A DNA stretch of 64,000 bases from positions 1 to 64,000 of the forward strand of contig JAIXRH010000075.1 of the NCBI GenBank assembly GCA_027485285.1, in the 5' to 3' direction. Made by a program: the position numbers and the translations under genes. Of this stretch, positions 1-9,259 are shown in pieces; position 1 is the stretch's first letter, and the number at the start of each line of letters is the position of its first letter. The stretch comes from Comamonadaceae bacterium (GTDB taxonomy: Bacteria; Pseudomonadota; Gammaproteobacteria; Burkholderiales; Burkholderiaceae_C). The notes below the pieces were generated by a model. It was not told the DNA's origin and did no database searches. It saw nothing but the letters and a program-made list of their open reading frames with translations.

Positions 1-922
1 AAATCTTGGTGTTTTCTGCACCCTTGAGCTGCAGCATGGCGCGGGCTTCATCAGGGGTGGCGACCTCATGACCCAAACCTTCGATGATTTGTCGTGCTTG
101 GCGTACTTGCTGCGCGTTGCTCTCGGCGAGCTTGCCTTTGCCAATCCACAAGCTGTCTTCGAGGCCCACGCGCACATTGCCGCCTAGGCTCACGCTCATG
201 GCGGCAATGCGCATTTGATGACGTCCAGCACCCAGCACCGACCATTGGTAGTCTTTGCCAAACAAACGGTCTGCGGTACGTTTCATGTGCATCACGTCTT
301 CGGGATGTGTGCCAATGCCGCCCAAAATGCCAAACACCGATTGCACAAAGAAGGGCGCTTTGATCAAGCCCTTATCCACAAAGTGCGCCAAGTTGTAGAG
401 GTGGCCAATGTCGTAGCACTCAAACTCAAAGCGTGTTTGGTTGGCGTTGCAGGCCTTCAGCGCAAATTCAATGTCTTTGAAGGTGTTGCGAAAAATCAAG
501 TCACGGCTGTTTTCCAGATGCTCACGTTCCCAGTCGTGTTTCAAATCAGTAAAACGCTCCAACATTGGAAACAGTGCAAAGTTCAACGAGCCCATGTTGA
601 GGGATGCCACTTCGGGGGAAAAACGCATGGCGGGCTGGATGCGCTCCTCGATGTTCATGAACGGCGAGCCGCCGCTGGTGAGGTTGATGACGGCGTTGGT
701 GCCCGCTTTGATTTGCGGCAAAAATTTGGCAAAGGCTTCGGGTCTTTGGTCTGGTTTGCCTGTGATCGGGTCTCTCGCGTGCAAGTGAATGATGGCGGCG
801 CCTGCAGCGGCTGCACCAATCGAGGCCTCAATGATTTCTTCTGGCGTCACCGGCAAATGGGGTGACATGGAGGGGGTGTGAATTGCACCTGTGACGGCGC
901 AGGTGATGATGACTTTTGACAT
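1..922 (-). CDS. beta-keto acid cleavage enzyme (BKACE / DUF849 family), truncated by the left window edge
   Basis: Reverse-strand reading from ATG at 922: [52 protein letters not shown]..., typical of the DUF849 N-terminus. The ORF track omits it because it runs off the window. Confidence 0.88.
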   Translation of the reverse strand, partial: MSKVIITCAVTGAIHTPSMSPHLPVTPEEIIEASIGAAAAGAAIIHLHARDPITGKPDQRPEAFAKFLPQIKAGTNAVINLTSGGSPFMNIEERIQPAMRFSPEVASLNMGSLNFALFPMLERFTDLKHDWEREHLENSRDLIFRNTFKDIEFALKACNANQTRFEFECYDIGHLYNLAHFVDKGLIKAPFFVQSVFGILGGIGTHPEDVMHMKRTADRLFGKDYQWSVLGAGRHQMRIAAMSVSLGGNVRVGLEDSLWIGKGKLAESNAQQVRQARQIIEGLGHEVATPDEARAMLQLKGAENTKI

Positions 923-1134
923 GGTTATTGAAAAATCCGCTGTTTGGTGAGGCAACTTGAACACCTTGCATGCTACAAATTTAGCTTTGCCACCACACGC
1001 GCGTAAACCCTTTATTTCGTTCTGAAACGGCCTCAAACTGTCACTTTTGGAACAGCCAGCAAGCGCTTTGATGTTTTGCCAAAATCCGTTGCTCCGATGC
1101 GTTACATCTATCAAATCAACAAGGGCTCCCTGTC

Positions 1135-1866
1135 ATGCAGATTGAAAATTCGGCGCTGATCAAGTGCATCCAGCTGGGTGTTTTAACGCCATTGATTTTT
1201 TTCATGAGCGCTACACATGCCCAAGTGGGTGACAAAGTGGCCTTGCCTCACTTTGCGGTTGACCGAACCGAGGTCTCCATTGGTCAATTCGACCGATATG
1301 TGCGTGCCACGGGCGTGATCACGCGTGCTGAAAAAGAAGGCGGTGGGTTTGAATATGGCGCGGGTTGGGAGCGTCGACCTGGTTGGTCTTGGCGAAAGCC
1401 CGATGGGCAGACGACCCGTGCTGACATGCCCGCTGTTCATTTGGATTTTGCAGAAGCGCAAGCCTATTGCCGATGGGCGGGGGGCCGTTTGCCCACAGGC
1501 GCAGAGTGGCAAACCGCTGGTTTTACCGAACTGCGCGAATCGCCCCCAGCGCCTTGGCAAAAAGGCCGAACTTATCCCTGGACCACGGGTGACAGCCCAC
1601 AAGGGGCCAACACGAGTGAGGCTGACCCATGGCCCCGAGCTGCGCCTGCTGGGGCTACCAAGCAAGGTGTGAATGGCTTGTATGACATGGGGGCCAATGT
1701 GTGGGAGTGGACCACTGACAGCCCCGACAACAGAGGCCGTGAGCGACGGACGGTTGGCGGCTCGTGGTGGTACGGCGCGTTCAACATGAAAGCCGATGTG
1801 CAGGCCTTCAAGCCAGCAGATTTTTATGCGGTGTACATCGGGTTTCGATGTGTCTACGAGCGCTAG
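1135..1866 (+). CDS. SUMF1/formylglycine-generating-enzyme-like domain protein, predicted secreted
   Basis: Motifs VDRTEVSIGQFDRYVRATG, WAGGRLPTGAEWQ, GLYDMGANVWEWT, GGSWW and IGFRC; N-terminal signal peptide ending around ATHAQ. Confidence 0.88.
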   Translation: MQIENSALIKCIQLGVLTPLIFFMSATHAQVGDKVALPHFAVDRTEVSIGQFDRYVRATGVITRAEKEGGGFEYGAGWERRPGWSWRKPDGQTTRADMPAVHLDFAEAQAYCRWAGGRLPTGAEWQTAGFTELRESPPAPWQKGRTYPWTTGDSPQGANTSEADPWPRAAPAGATKQGVNGLYDMGANVWEWTTDSPDNRGRERRTVGGSWWYGAFNMKADVQAFKPADFYAVYIGFRCVYER

Positions 1867-1877
1867 TTTGCGCTGAT

Positions 1878-2567
1878 TTAAAACGCAAAGCCACCTTGCT
1901 TGCGAACGGCTGCTGACGCATCACCTGTCAACAGATCTGCCAGCAGTTGCGCATGCACGGGGTTGTGCGCACGGGTGCAAATGCCCAGCGTGTAGTCGGT
2001 GATCAACTCAAACTCAGTGGGAAATACATCCACCAAGTCCACGCCTTCGGTGTAGTTGATTTCAGTGATTTGTGTCGCCCCAATCAGGTGGGCTTCCTTG
2101 CTTTTTGCCATTTCACCCATGGCGGTGGCACCGTTGGGATACACCCGAAATTTGCTGCTGTGGGTTTGGTCTAAACCCAGCGCTTTTAAAACGTTCAAGA
2201 CATGAATGCCTGCCGTGGCTTTTTCAGGGTCTGGAAAATAAATACCCTGTGCTGCGCTGAGTGCTGCGTGCAATTCGGCGCGGGTTTTGATGCTCGGATG
2301 TGCATCGCCAGTGCGCACGGCCACGCCTGTTTTCACACGGCCCAAAGAGCGTGCGCTGCCCGCCACCACATGGCCTGAGGCGATGAGTTGGTCAATCAGC
2401 GCTTGGGTGAGGATGATCACATCACAGGGCTCGCCCGCCACCAGTTTGTCGCGCATCATGCCTACCGCGCTGAACGTGCCATGGATGGTCTGGCCCGTGA
2501 CTTTTTCAAACTCAGCTTCTACAGCTTTGACCACGGCTGCGGCTGCACCGCCACTCAATACTTGCAT
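1878..2567 (-). CDS. ModA-like substrate-binding-fold protein without an obvious signal peptide
   Basis: MQVLSGGAAAAVVKAVEAEFEKVTGQTI..., DVIILTQALIDQL and related ModA-like segments; starts directly with the mature fold. Confidence 0.72.
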   Translation of the reverse strand: MQVLSGGAAAAVVKAVEAEFEKVTGQTIHGTFSAVGMMRDKLVAGEPCDVIILTQALIDQLIASGHVVAGSARSLGRVKTGVAVRTGDAHPSIKTRAELHAALSAAQGIYFPDPEKATAGIHVLNVLKALGLDQTHSSKFRVYPNGATAMGEMAKSKEAHLIGATQITEINYTEGVDLVDVFPTEFELITDYTLGICTRAHNPVHAQLLADLLTGDASAAVRKQGGFAF

Positions 2568-2596
2568 GTTGGAATCTTTTCAATGAGGTCGAAGAA

Positions 2597-2619
2597 GAGG
2601 CCGAAGTGGGCTCGGCCTC
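2597..2619. repeat. perfect inverted repeat 3' of the TctC gene
   Basis: GAGGCCGA-AGTGGGC-TCGGCCTC. Confidence 0.75.
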
Positions 2620-2659
2620 AATGGTTGGGATGATGTTTTTTGGCGTGAAAGGCTTGGCA

Positions 2660-2691
2660 GCGCATGTGGGGCTGTATTGCGCCACATGCGC
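2660..2691. repeat. perfect 10-bp inverted repeat 3' of the TctC gene
   Basis: GCGCATGTGG-12 nt-CCACATGCGC. Confidence 0.8.
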
Positions 2692-2710
2692 CTTGGCCGC
2701 AGCCCATCGA

Positions 2711-3679
2711 TCAGTCCGCTTTAGCGCCCGACACTTTGACAATGTTGGCCCACTTGGCAATGTCGGCGTTGAGGTATTGCTCAAACTCAGGCACAGACAT
2801 GGACATGGGCACTGCACCCTGTCTGGCCCAGGTGGCTTTCACTTCTGGGTTGTTGACAATTTTGCGCACCTCGGCGTTGAGTTTGTTCACAATGTCGGCC
2901 GGTGTGCCCTTGGGCGCCATGAAGCCCAGCCAAATGGTGGCTTCGTACTTGGGGACGGTTTCTGCCACTGTGGGCAGTTCAAGCAGATTGGCAGACCGGG
3001 CCACGCCCGTGCCAGCCAGCGCACGCACTTTGCCGCCACGGGCAAATTCGGTCATGGTGGTTTCTGCATCAAACATCACGTCCACTTGGCCGCCGACGAT
3101 GTCGGTGCGTGCGCCTGAGCTGCCTTTGTAGGGCACGTGTGTCATGTCAACACCCGCCATGTGTTTGAACAACTCGCCCGCCATGTGATAGGGCGTGCCG
3201 TTGCCAGACGAGGCATAGTTGAGTTTGCCAGGCTTGGATTTGGCCAAAGCCACCAACTCAGCCACGTTTTTAACGGGCACTGATGGGTGTACCACCAGCA
3301 GCAAGTTGGAGTAGTTGATGGGGGCGATGCCGACAAAGTCTTTCATCAAGCCAAAAGGCTTGTTGGGAATCAATGACTCATTCACGGTTTGCGTGTTGGA
3401 CATCATCAGCAAGGTGTAACCATCGGCAGGCGACTTGGCAGCAAAGTCAGTGCCAATGATGGAGCCTGCGCCGGGCTTGTTGTCGATCACAAAGGTCTGC
3501 TTGAGTTCATCGCTCAGGCGCTGCGCCATGAAACGTGCGTAGTTGTCAGCAGGGCCACCGGTCGCAAATGGCACCACGATTTTGACGGGGCGGTTGGGGT
3601 AGCTTTGTGCGTGTGCCAAGCCAGAGGCCATGGCCAAGGTAAGAGCCACCAGTTGCAGGGTGCGGGGTAGTTTCATCAT
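2711..3679 (-). CDS. tripartite tricarboxylate transporter substrate-binding protein (Bug/TctC family)
   Basis: Signal peptide then SYPNRPVKIVVPFATGGPADNYARFMAQRLS...; typical Bug-family N-terminus. Confidence 0.93.
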   Translation of the reverse strand: MMKLPRTLQLVALTLAMASGLAHAQSYPNRPVKIVVPFATGGPADNYARFMAQRLSDELKQTFVIDNKPGAGSIIGTDFAAKSPADGYTLLMMSNTQTVNESLIPNKPFGLMKDFVGIAPINYSNLLLVVHPSVPVKNVAELVALAKSKPGKLNYASSGNGTPYHMAGELFKHMAGVDMTHVPYKGSSGARTDIVGGQVDVMFDAETTMTEFARGGKVRALAGTGVARSANLLELPTVAETVPKYEATIWLGFMAPKGTPADIVNKLNAEVRKIVNNPEVKATWARQGAVPMSMSVPEFEQYLNADIAKWANIVKVSGAKAD

Positions 3680-3736
3680 GTCTTGTCTCCTAAAAAAATG
3701 TCGTGGTGTGTGGAAGGGATGGTCGATTTCTTTGAA

Positions 3737-4723
3737 TCAATCCACCTTGCCAATGCGTGCAACCAAGCCGCTCATGTCTTTGGCGTCGGCTTGCACAAAG
3801 CGTTCAAATTCGGGCGCATCTTGGTACATGAACGAGGTGCCAGAGGCGGTCAATGCAGCCACCGCGCGTGGGTCTTGCGCAGCAAATTTGGCGGCTTGAC
3901 GCAAGCTCTCCACCACCGCTGCGGGTGTGTCGGCAGGCACAAACATGCCCGACCATTGTGAGTATTGAATGGGCACGCCCAACTCTTTGAAGCTGGGGAC
4001 ATCGGGCAGGCTGGCCAAGCGGCTGTCGCCCCAGTGCGCCAAGGCGCGCAAGCGACCCGATGCGATGTGTTGCTTGACGCTGGCTGGGCCAGTCGAGACG
4101 GCTTCAATTTGGCCGCCGAGCAAGGACATCACCGCGGGCGCTGCACCTGTGTAAGGCACATGCAGCATGAAGGTGGAGGTGGCGGCTTTGAGCTGTTCCA
4201 TCGGCACATGCATGGTGCCGTAGTTGCCAGATGAACCAAAAGAAATTTTGCCGGGGTTGGCCTTGGCATAGGCGATGAACTCGGCATAGGTTTTCCAAGG
4301 GCTGTCGCTGCGCACCACCAACACGGTGGGGTCTGCGGTGAAACGCGCAATGGGCTTGAGCTGGTTCACCTGATACAAGGGGGCGCGTTGCAGAATTTTG
4401 TCGGCTTCGGGCAAGACCACCAATGACGACAAAGACATGAGCACCGTGTAGCCATCGGGTTTTGACTTGGCCACTTGTGCCATGCCTATGCCGCCGCCCG
4501 CACCGCCTTTGTTTTCGACCACCATGCTTTGTTTGAGGTGGCGCGACATGGCCTCAGCCACGGGGCGTCCCACGGTGTCGGCCACGCCTCCTGGCGGAAA
4601 TGGCACCACCATGGTGATGGGCTTGGTGGGGTAAGCCTGAGCCAACGCTGGAAGGCTGACCAGAGTCATAGGCATAGCCATTGCCACGCTCAACCCAGCG
4701 TATATCAATTGACGTCGTTTCAT
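3737..4723 (-). CDS. tripartite tricarboxylate transporter substrate-binding protein (Bug/TctC family)
   Basis: MKRRQLIYAGLSVAMAMPMTLVSLPALAQAYPTKPITMVVPFPPGGVADTVGRPVAEAMS...; start taken at the ATG at 4723, after an AGGAG. Confidence 0.92.
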   Translation of the reverse strand: MKRRQLIYAGLSVAMAMPMTLVSLPALAQAYPTKPITMVVPFPPGGVADTVGRPVAEAMSRHLKQSMVVENKGGAGGGIGMAQVAKSKPDGYTVLMSLSSLVVLPEADKILQRAPLYQVNQLKPIARFTADPTVLVVRSDSPWKTYAEFIAYAKANPGKISFGSSGNYGTMHVPMEQLKAATSTFMLHVPYTGAAPAVMSLLGGQIEAVSTGPASVKQHIASGRLRALAHWGDSRLASLPDVPSFKELGVPIQYSQWSGMFVPADTPAAVVESLRQAAKFAAQDPRAVAALTASGTSFMYQDAPEFERFVQADAKDMSGLVARIGKVD

Positions 4724-4757
4724 GTCTTGTCTCCTGAGGTGGTTCTCTTTGATCGTC

Positions 4758-5630
4758 TCAAACGAAGCGGTTTTCAATGCTGCCCACACCGTCAATCTCG
4801 ACGCGGATCACATCGCCTTTGGCGATGTAGCGGGGTGGATTCAGGCCCATGCCTACGCCAGCGGGCGTCCCCGTGGCGATGATGTCGCCAGGGTAGAGCG
4901 TGATGCCGCGGGAGATGGTTTCGATCAAGGTGGGGATGTCGAAAATCATGTTTTCGGTGGGTCCGTCTTGGCGCAATTCACCGTTCACCCAGCAGCGCAC
5001 GCGGGTGTTGCGGCCATCCACTTCGTCAGCGGTCACCAGCCACGGACCCATGGGGCAGAAGGTGTCAAATGACTTGCCCATGTCCCATTGTTGGTGGCGC
5101 ATTTGCACGTCCCGCGCGGTCACGTCGTTGACCACGGTGTAGCCAAACACATGGTTCATGGCATCGGCTTGGCTGATGTTTTTGCCGCCTTTGCCGATCA
5201 CCACCGCCAGCTCGGCTTCGTAGTCGATTTGCTCGGACACGGCTGCGCCTGGCAGATGCACATCGTCGGTTGGGCCCACCACGCACTCGGGCACTTTGGT
5301 GAAGACGATGGGCCACGCTTGGGTGTCGGTGTTGCTGTCTTTGAAGACCGAGGCTTGCAGTTCTTTGGCGTGTGCGTGGTAGTTTCGGCCCACGCACCAC
5401 AGGTTGCGGCGAGGCACAGGCAAGGGCGCTTCAAGGTGGACATGCGTGATGTCGTGAGGTGCGCCAGCCAATGCAGGCAAGGCGTGTCCTGCTGTCATCG
5501 CATCAATGATGGGCTGTGCGCCGTGTTGGGCTTGTTCAGCGGTGAGTGCAAAGGCCGTGACGTGATGGCCGTCGGCAGACACTTGGCCCACGTGACGTTG
5601 ACCGTTGAGCTTGAAAGTAGCGATGCGCAA
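4758..5630 (-). CDS. fumarylacetoacetate hydrolase family protein
   Basis: NYHAHAKE, DYEAELAVVIGKGGKNIS, GYTVVNDVTARDVQ, GDIIATGTPAGVGMG; likely TTG start at 5630 (LRIATFKLNGQRHVG). Confidence 0.92.
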   Translation of the reverse strand: MRIATFKLNGQRHVGQVSADGHHVTAFALTAEQAQHGAQPIIDAMTAGHALPALAGAPHDITHVHLEAPLPVPRRNLWCVGRNYHAHAKELQASVFKDSNTDTQAWPIVFTKVPECVVGPTDDVHLPGAAVSEQIDYEAELAVVIGKGGKNISQADAMNHVFGYTVVNDVTARDVQMRHQQWDMGKSFDTFCPMGPWLVTADEVDGRNTRVRCWVNGELRQDGPTENMIFDIPTLIETISRGITLYPGDIIATGTPAGVGMGLNPPRYIAKGDVIRVEIDGVGSIENRFV

Positions 5631-5726
5631 AGTGTTCTCCAGAGATGAATCGTTGGTTTGTCCTGAACGAATTAAATCATCATAGGGAGGGCGTCCTTGA
5701 AGGCGAGACACCCAAGAGACAACCAC

Positions 5727-6320
5727 CTAAATGCCTAGGGCTTCCCACACCCGATAAGCCGCATACGCATCGTTGGCAGCGTAAATCAGCTGTGATTCGC
5801 TCAACTGTGGGTTGGCCCAGTTGCTGGTGGCTGCTTTTTTAGACTTTTGAAATCGCTGCTTGAACAGCACCGCCACCGCCCCCTTGACGCCCATTTCTTT
5901 GCGGTAGCCCTGCGCTTTGAAGATGGTGTTGAGCTCCAAGATGCCGGCAGGCGCCACCCCAAACTTTTGGATGATGCGCTTGCGGTCATCACCCAAACCA
6001 AAGCCTGCTTTGGCAATGCCTGGGCTCGCCAACAAGTCAGCAGCCACGGCTTTGCAATCCGGATCGTGCAGCTGAAACACCCACGCGCGCTCCCCCGTAG
6101 ACAGCTGCAACACATGTGGCCCGTCAGACACTTCGCCGACGCGGAAGGTGGGCTTGGATTCGGTGTCAAACCCCCAAGCGCGTGATTTGATCAAGGTGTC
6201 GTGTGCCAGTTGGGCTTGTTTGGCCGTGTTGACGAGGGTGATGCGGTCGAGGTTCAAGCGCTCAAAAGGCGGAAGCAGGGCAATGGCTTCTTTGTCTGGT
6301 GTGTCTAGGCGTGGTGTCAT
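5727..6320 (-). CDS. 3'-5' exonuclease domain protein (RNase D/WRN-like)
   Basis: GFDTESKPTFRVGE (DEDD exonuclease motif I), ELNTIFKAQGYRKEMGVKGAVAVLF, QLIYAANDAYAAYRV. Confidence 0.88.
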   Translation of the reverse strand: MTPRLDTPDKEAIALLPPFERLNLDRITLVNTAKQAQLAHDTLIKSRAWGFDTESKPTFRVGEVSDGPHVLQLSTGERAWVFQLHDPDCKAVAADLLASPGIAKAGFGLGDDRKRIIQKFGVAPAGILELNTIFKAQGYRKEMGVKGAVAVLFKQRFQKSKKAATSNWANPQLSESQLIYAANDAYAAYRVWEALGI

Positions 6321-6332
6321 GGGCAGCTGATC

Positions 6333-7271
6333 TCAACGCTTTTTCGATGTGCGCGCGGTTTTCTTATTTTTCTCAATCGCTTCTTTGCGCACTGCACGCT
6401 CAGCGTCAGCAATCTTGCCTTCTGCCAGCCATGCAGCAAACTCAGTAGGCGTTTCTAGCGTCACGCGCCCCAGCGCAGCAGTGCGGAAATCATGGATGAC
6501 GATGTGCGCGGTTTTGGTGGTGTTGATGCGTCCGCCGCTTTGCACCGCGCCGCGTTTGCGGCCAATGGCATCCAGCATGTCTTCATCGGTGTGGCTGGCC
6601 ACATCGTCGATGGTGTAGCGCTGGTGCAGCACCTCGGGGTAGTGGGGAATGAGGTAGTTGAGCAGCTCTAGCGCCACGGTTTCTTCATCAAACGCGTTCA
6701 CGCCAATCGCGCCGCTGGCGGCCAAATTGAAACCACTTTGTTCGACGATGATGCGCGGCCACAGAACGCCTGGCGTGTCATACAAATAAAAGTCATCGGC
6801 CAGCGCGATGCGTTGCTCTGTTTTGGTCACGCCGGCTTCGTCCCCCGTTTTGGCAGCGCGTTTGCCTTTGAGGGTGTTGATGAGGGTGGATTTGCCCACG
6901 TTGGGAATGCCACAAATCAGCACGCGCATGGGCTTGGCCATGCCGCCGCGGTGAGGGGCGAGTTGTTGGCAGGCATCAATCAGCGCCTTGGCGGGCGAGG
7001 TCATGCTGGTGTCGAGGCCAATGGCGCGCACGCCGGGCATGGCGTTGTAGTGAGCCAGCCACAGCGCGGTGCGGGCGGGGTCGGCCAAGTCTTGTTTGCT
7101 GAGAATTTTGAGGGCGGGCTTGCCCTTGATCAGCTCCGCCAACATGGGATTGGCGCTGGAGCCGGGCAGGCGGGCGTCGAGCATTTCGATGACGACGTCA
7201 ATCTCTTTGATGCGCTCCCCAATCGCTTTTCGCGTGAGGTGCATGTGCCCGGGGAACCATTGAATCGCCAT
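6333..7271 (-). CDS. ylqF: ribosome biogenesis GTPase YlqF/RbgA family (circularly permuted GTPase)
   Basis: [62 protein letters not shown]. Confidence 0.93.
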   Translation of the reverse strand: MAIQWFPGHMHLTRKAIGERIKEIDVVIEMLDARLPGSSANPMLAELIKGKPALKILSKQDLADPARTALWLAHYNAMPGVRAIGLDTSMTSPAKALIDACQQLAPHRGGMAKPMRVLICGIPNVGKSTLINTLKGKRAAKTGDEAGVTKTEQRIALADDFYLYDTPGVLWPRIIVEQSGFNLAASGAIGVNAFDEETVALELLNYLIPHYPEVLHQRYTIDDVASHTDEDMLDAIGRKRGAVQSGGRINTTKTAHIVIHDFRTAALGRVTLETPTEFAAWLAEGKIADAERAVRKEAIEKNKKTARTSKKR

Positions 7272-7316
7272 AAAAAAGCCGCTGCTGACCAGAGTGTGAA
7301 AGGGTGTGATTGTCGG

Positions 7317-8039
7317 TCACGAATGCTGCATCAGTTCTTGCAGCCGCACATGCACGTCATCCGTCAAATCGACCGGTAATTGTTGCTTGGCTTTGAGGTA
7401 GTGCTCGGTAAACACCTCAAAGTAGGCGTTGAGCGCGGCGGCCGCGTGTGGGTCGTTGGCAAGTTCAAGGCACAGCGCACCCACTTCGGCGGTGCACAGG
7501 TGGGCGTCGCTTTGTGCGCGGCGAAGTTTGTAGCGTGACAGTTGTTCGGGTTGCAGGCTGAGCACAGGGAAGTTTTGCAGGTAGGGGCTTTTGCGAAACA
7601 TCTTGCGCGCTTCGTCCCAGGTGCCGTCCAGCAGGATGAAGAGGGGGCGCTTGTCAGATGTGTTGTGCACGTCATGCACCACGCGATTGTTGTCTGCGAA
7701 CTCACGTGGGAACACTACGTAGGGTTGCCACTGTGGGTCGTTCAGGAGGGCGAGCAGCTCGGGTGCAACTTCGGTGCGTGCCCAGCCAAAGGCAAAGGTG
7801 TCACTCACCACATCGGCAATCAGCCAGCCGGTGTTGCTGGGCTTGAGCGGCTCGATGTCGGCCATGAGCAAGCACATGCCTGCTTGTGTGTGCACGTTGG
7901 GGCGCAAGTGACAGATGCAGTGGCTGGGCACGAGGCGGCAGCCTGCACAGCGCAAACCTTTGGGGCCGCCTCGGGCCAAAAAGGGTTTGACGCTGCGCGC
8001 TAGGCGGCTGGCGCGTAAGCGCGACACTGCGTGAGGCAC
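7317..8039 (-). CDS. DTW-domain tRNA-uridine aminocarboxypropyltransferase family
   Basis: CAGCRLVPSHCICHLRP cysteine cluster, MADIEPLKPSNTGWLIADV and LLDGTWDEARKM. Confidence 0.88.
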   Translation of the reverse strand: MPHAVSRLRASRLARSVKPFLARGGPKGLRCAGCRLVPSHCICHLRPNVHTQAGMCLLMADIEPLKPSNTGWLIADVVSDTFAFGWARTEVAPELLALLNDPQWQPYVVFPREFADNNRVVHDVHNTSDKRPLFILLDGTWDEARKMFRKSPYLQNFPVLSLQPEQLSRYKLRRAQSDAHLCTAEVGALCLELANDPHAAAALNAYFEVFTEHYLKAKQQLPVDLTDDVHVRLQELMQHS

Positions 8040-8042
8040 AAC

Positions 8043-9245
8043 TCAATCAGCCACATTGCACTCTCGGCGCAACAGCGACAGCGCATCGTGCAGTTTGACA
8101 TCGTGGTCGCTTTGTAAGGTGACGAGCGCATCTTCGATGAACGAAGCCCACATCTCCAGATAGTCTGCTTGGTGCTCGACAGGTGCGTTGGCGTGGATGA
8201 ACGCGGTTGCCAATTCTGGCTGCAGGCCAGACTTGCGGATTTTGCGAATCAAGCGGGTTGCTGTTTTTTCGGTCAGCAGTGTTGTGCCAGTGATGCCGGT
8301 GGCGATGCACAAGAAGAGGGTGAGCAAGGAGCTGTCATCGCTGTGGCCGCCAGTGGCTTTGGTCCACGCGGCGGAGGTTTGGCGGTCGAAGTGGTCGACC
8401 TCGGACAAACCGTCTTCGATCCAAAAGTAGCGGCCTACGAATGCCGGTGTTTGGTTGAACAGTTTTTGTGGCGTTAGCTTGGCATCCAAAATTTTGGGCA
8501 AGTCAGCTTCGACGCTTTGTCGCACTTGCTCGACCGCCGCCTTGAATTCAGCGGGCAAGTGTTTGGGCGCGGCCAAGTTGATGACTTGGGTGGCGCTGGG
8601 TTGACGCAAGGTGGCGATGATTTTTTGAAACGCCACCCAGTCCGGCATGTCTTTGTGTTGGGTGGCTGCGGCCAAGAGGGATGTGCGAATGACGGCTTCG
8701 GCATCGCAGCCGGCTTCTTCTAAATCTTCGGCGTGCAGGCCGAGTTGGTCGGCCATCCAAATGGCGGCGTCGATGACGTGGGCGACTTGTTGGCGCTTGG
8801 CCAGCTCAGCTTGGTAGTCGGCCAAATTGCACAGCGACCATTTGGCAAGTTGCGGAATGTGTTTGTCGCTGAAGCCACCCTGTTCGTTCATGCCAAAGTG
8901 CGTGTTTTGTGGCATGACGATGAGAGCCTTGAGCATGTCAGATGCCGCCTTCGAGCGCGACATGAACGAGTGCTCGCGCAAGTGTTCGGCAGCTTTGCGC
9001 AAGTCGCCACCGCTTTGAATTTGCAGCGTGAGGCTGACCATGTTGACGATGCGGTCCTTGGCTTTTTCCAGCTCGGGACGCAAAAACTCGCTGCCAAAGT
9101 AACGCGCAATTTGCACCATGCCTTTAGGCGCATCGGTCTGAATGGCGTCTAACTTGGCTTGGTCCAGCACGCCGTGTTGCACGCCATAGGCAACGGCCTT
9201 TTCAAAGAAAGGGCGTTCGTCAAAAAGGGCAACAGATTGCGTCAT
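8043..9245 (-). CDS. conserved hypothetical protein, 400 aa, predicted helical
   Basis: Long ORF in a tightly spaced minus-strand block; no family recognised. Confidence 0.8.
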   Translation of the reverse strand: MTQSVALFDERPFFEKAVAYGVQHGVLDQAKLDAIQTDAPKGMVQIARYFGSEFLRPELEKAKDRIVNMVSLTLQIQSGGDLRKAAEHLREHSFMSRSKAASDMLKALIVMPQNTHFGMNEQGGFSDKHIPQLAKWSLCNLADYQAELAKRQQVAHVIDAAIWMADQLGLHAEDLEEAGCDAEAVIRTSLLAAATQHKDMPDWVAFQKIIATLRQPSATQVINLAAPKHLPAEFKAAVEQVRQSVEADLPKILDAKLTPQKLFNQTPAFVGRYFWIEDGLSEVDHFDRQTSAAWTKATGGHSDDSSLLTLFLCIATGITGTTLLTEKTATRLIRKIRKSGLQPELATAFIHANAPVEHQADYLEMWASFIEDALVTLQSDHDVKLHDALSLLRRECNVAD

Positions 9246-9259
9246 GTTTGGCAGAAATC

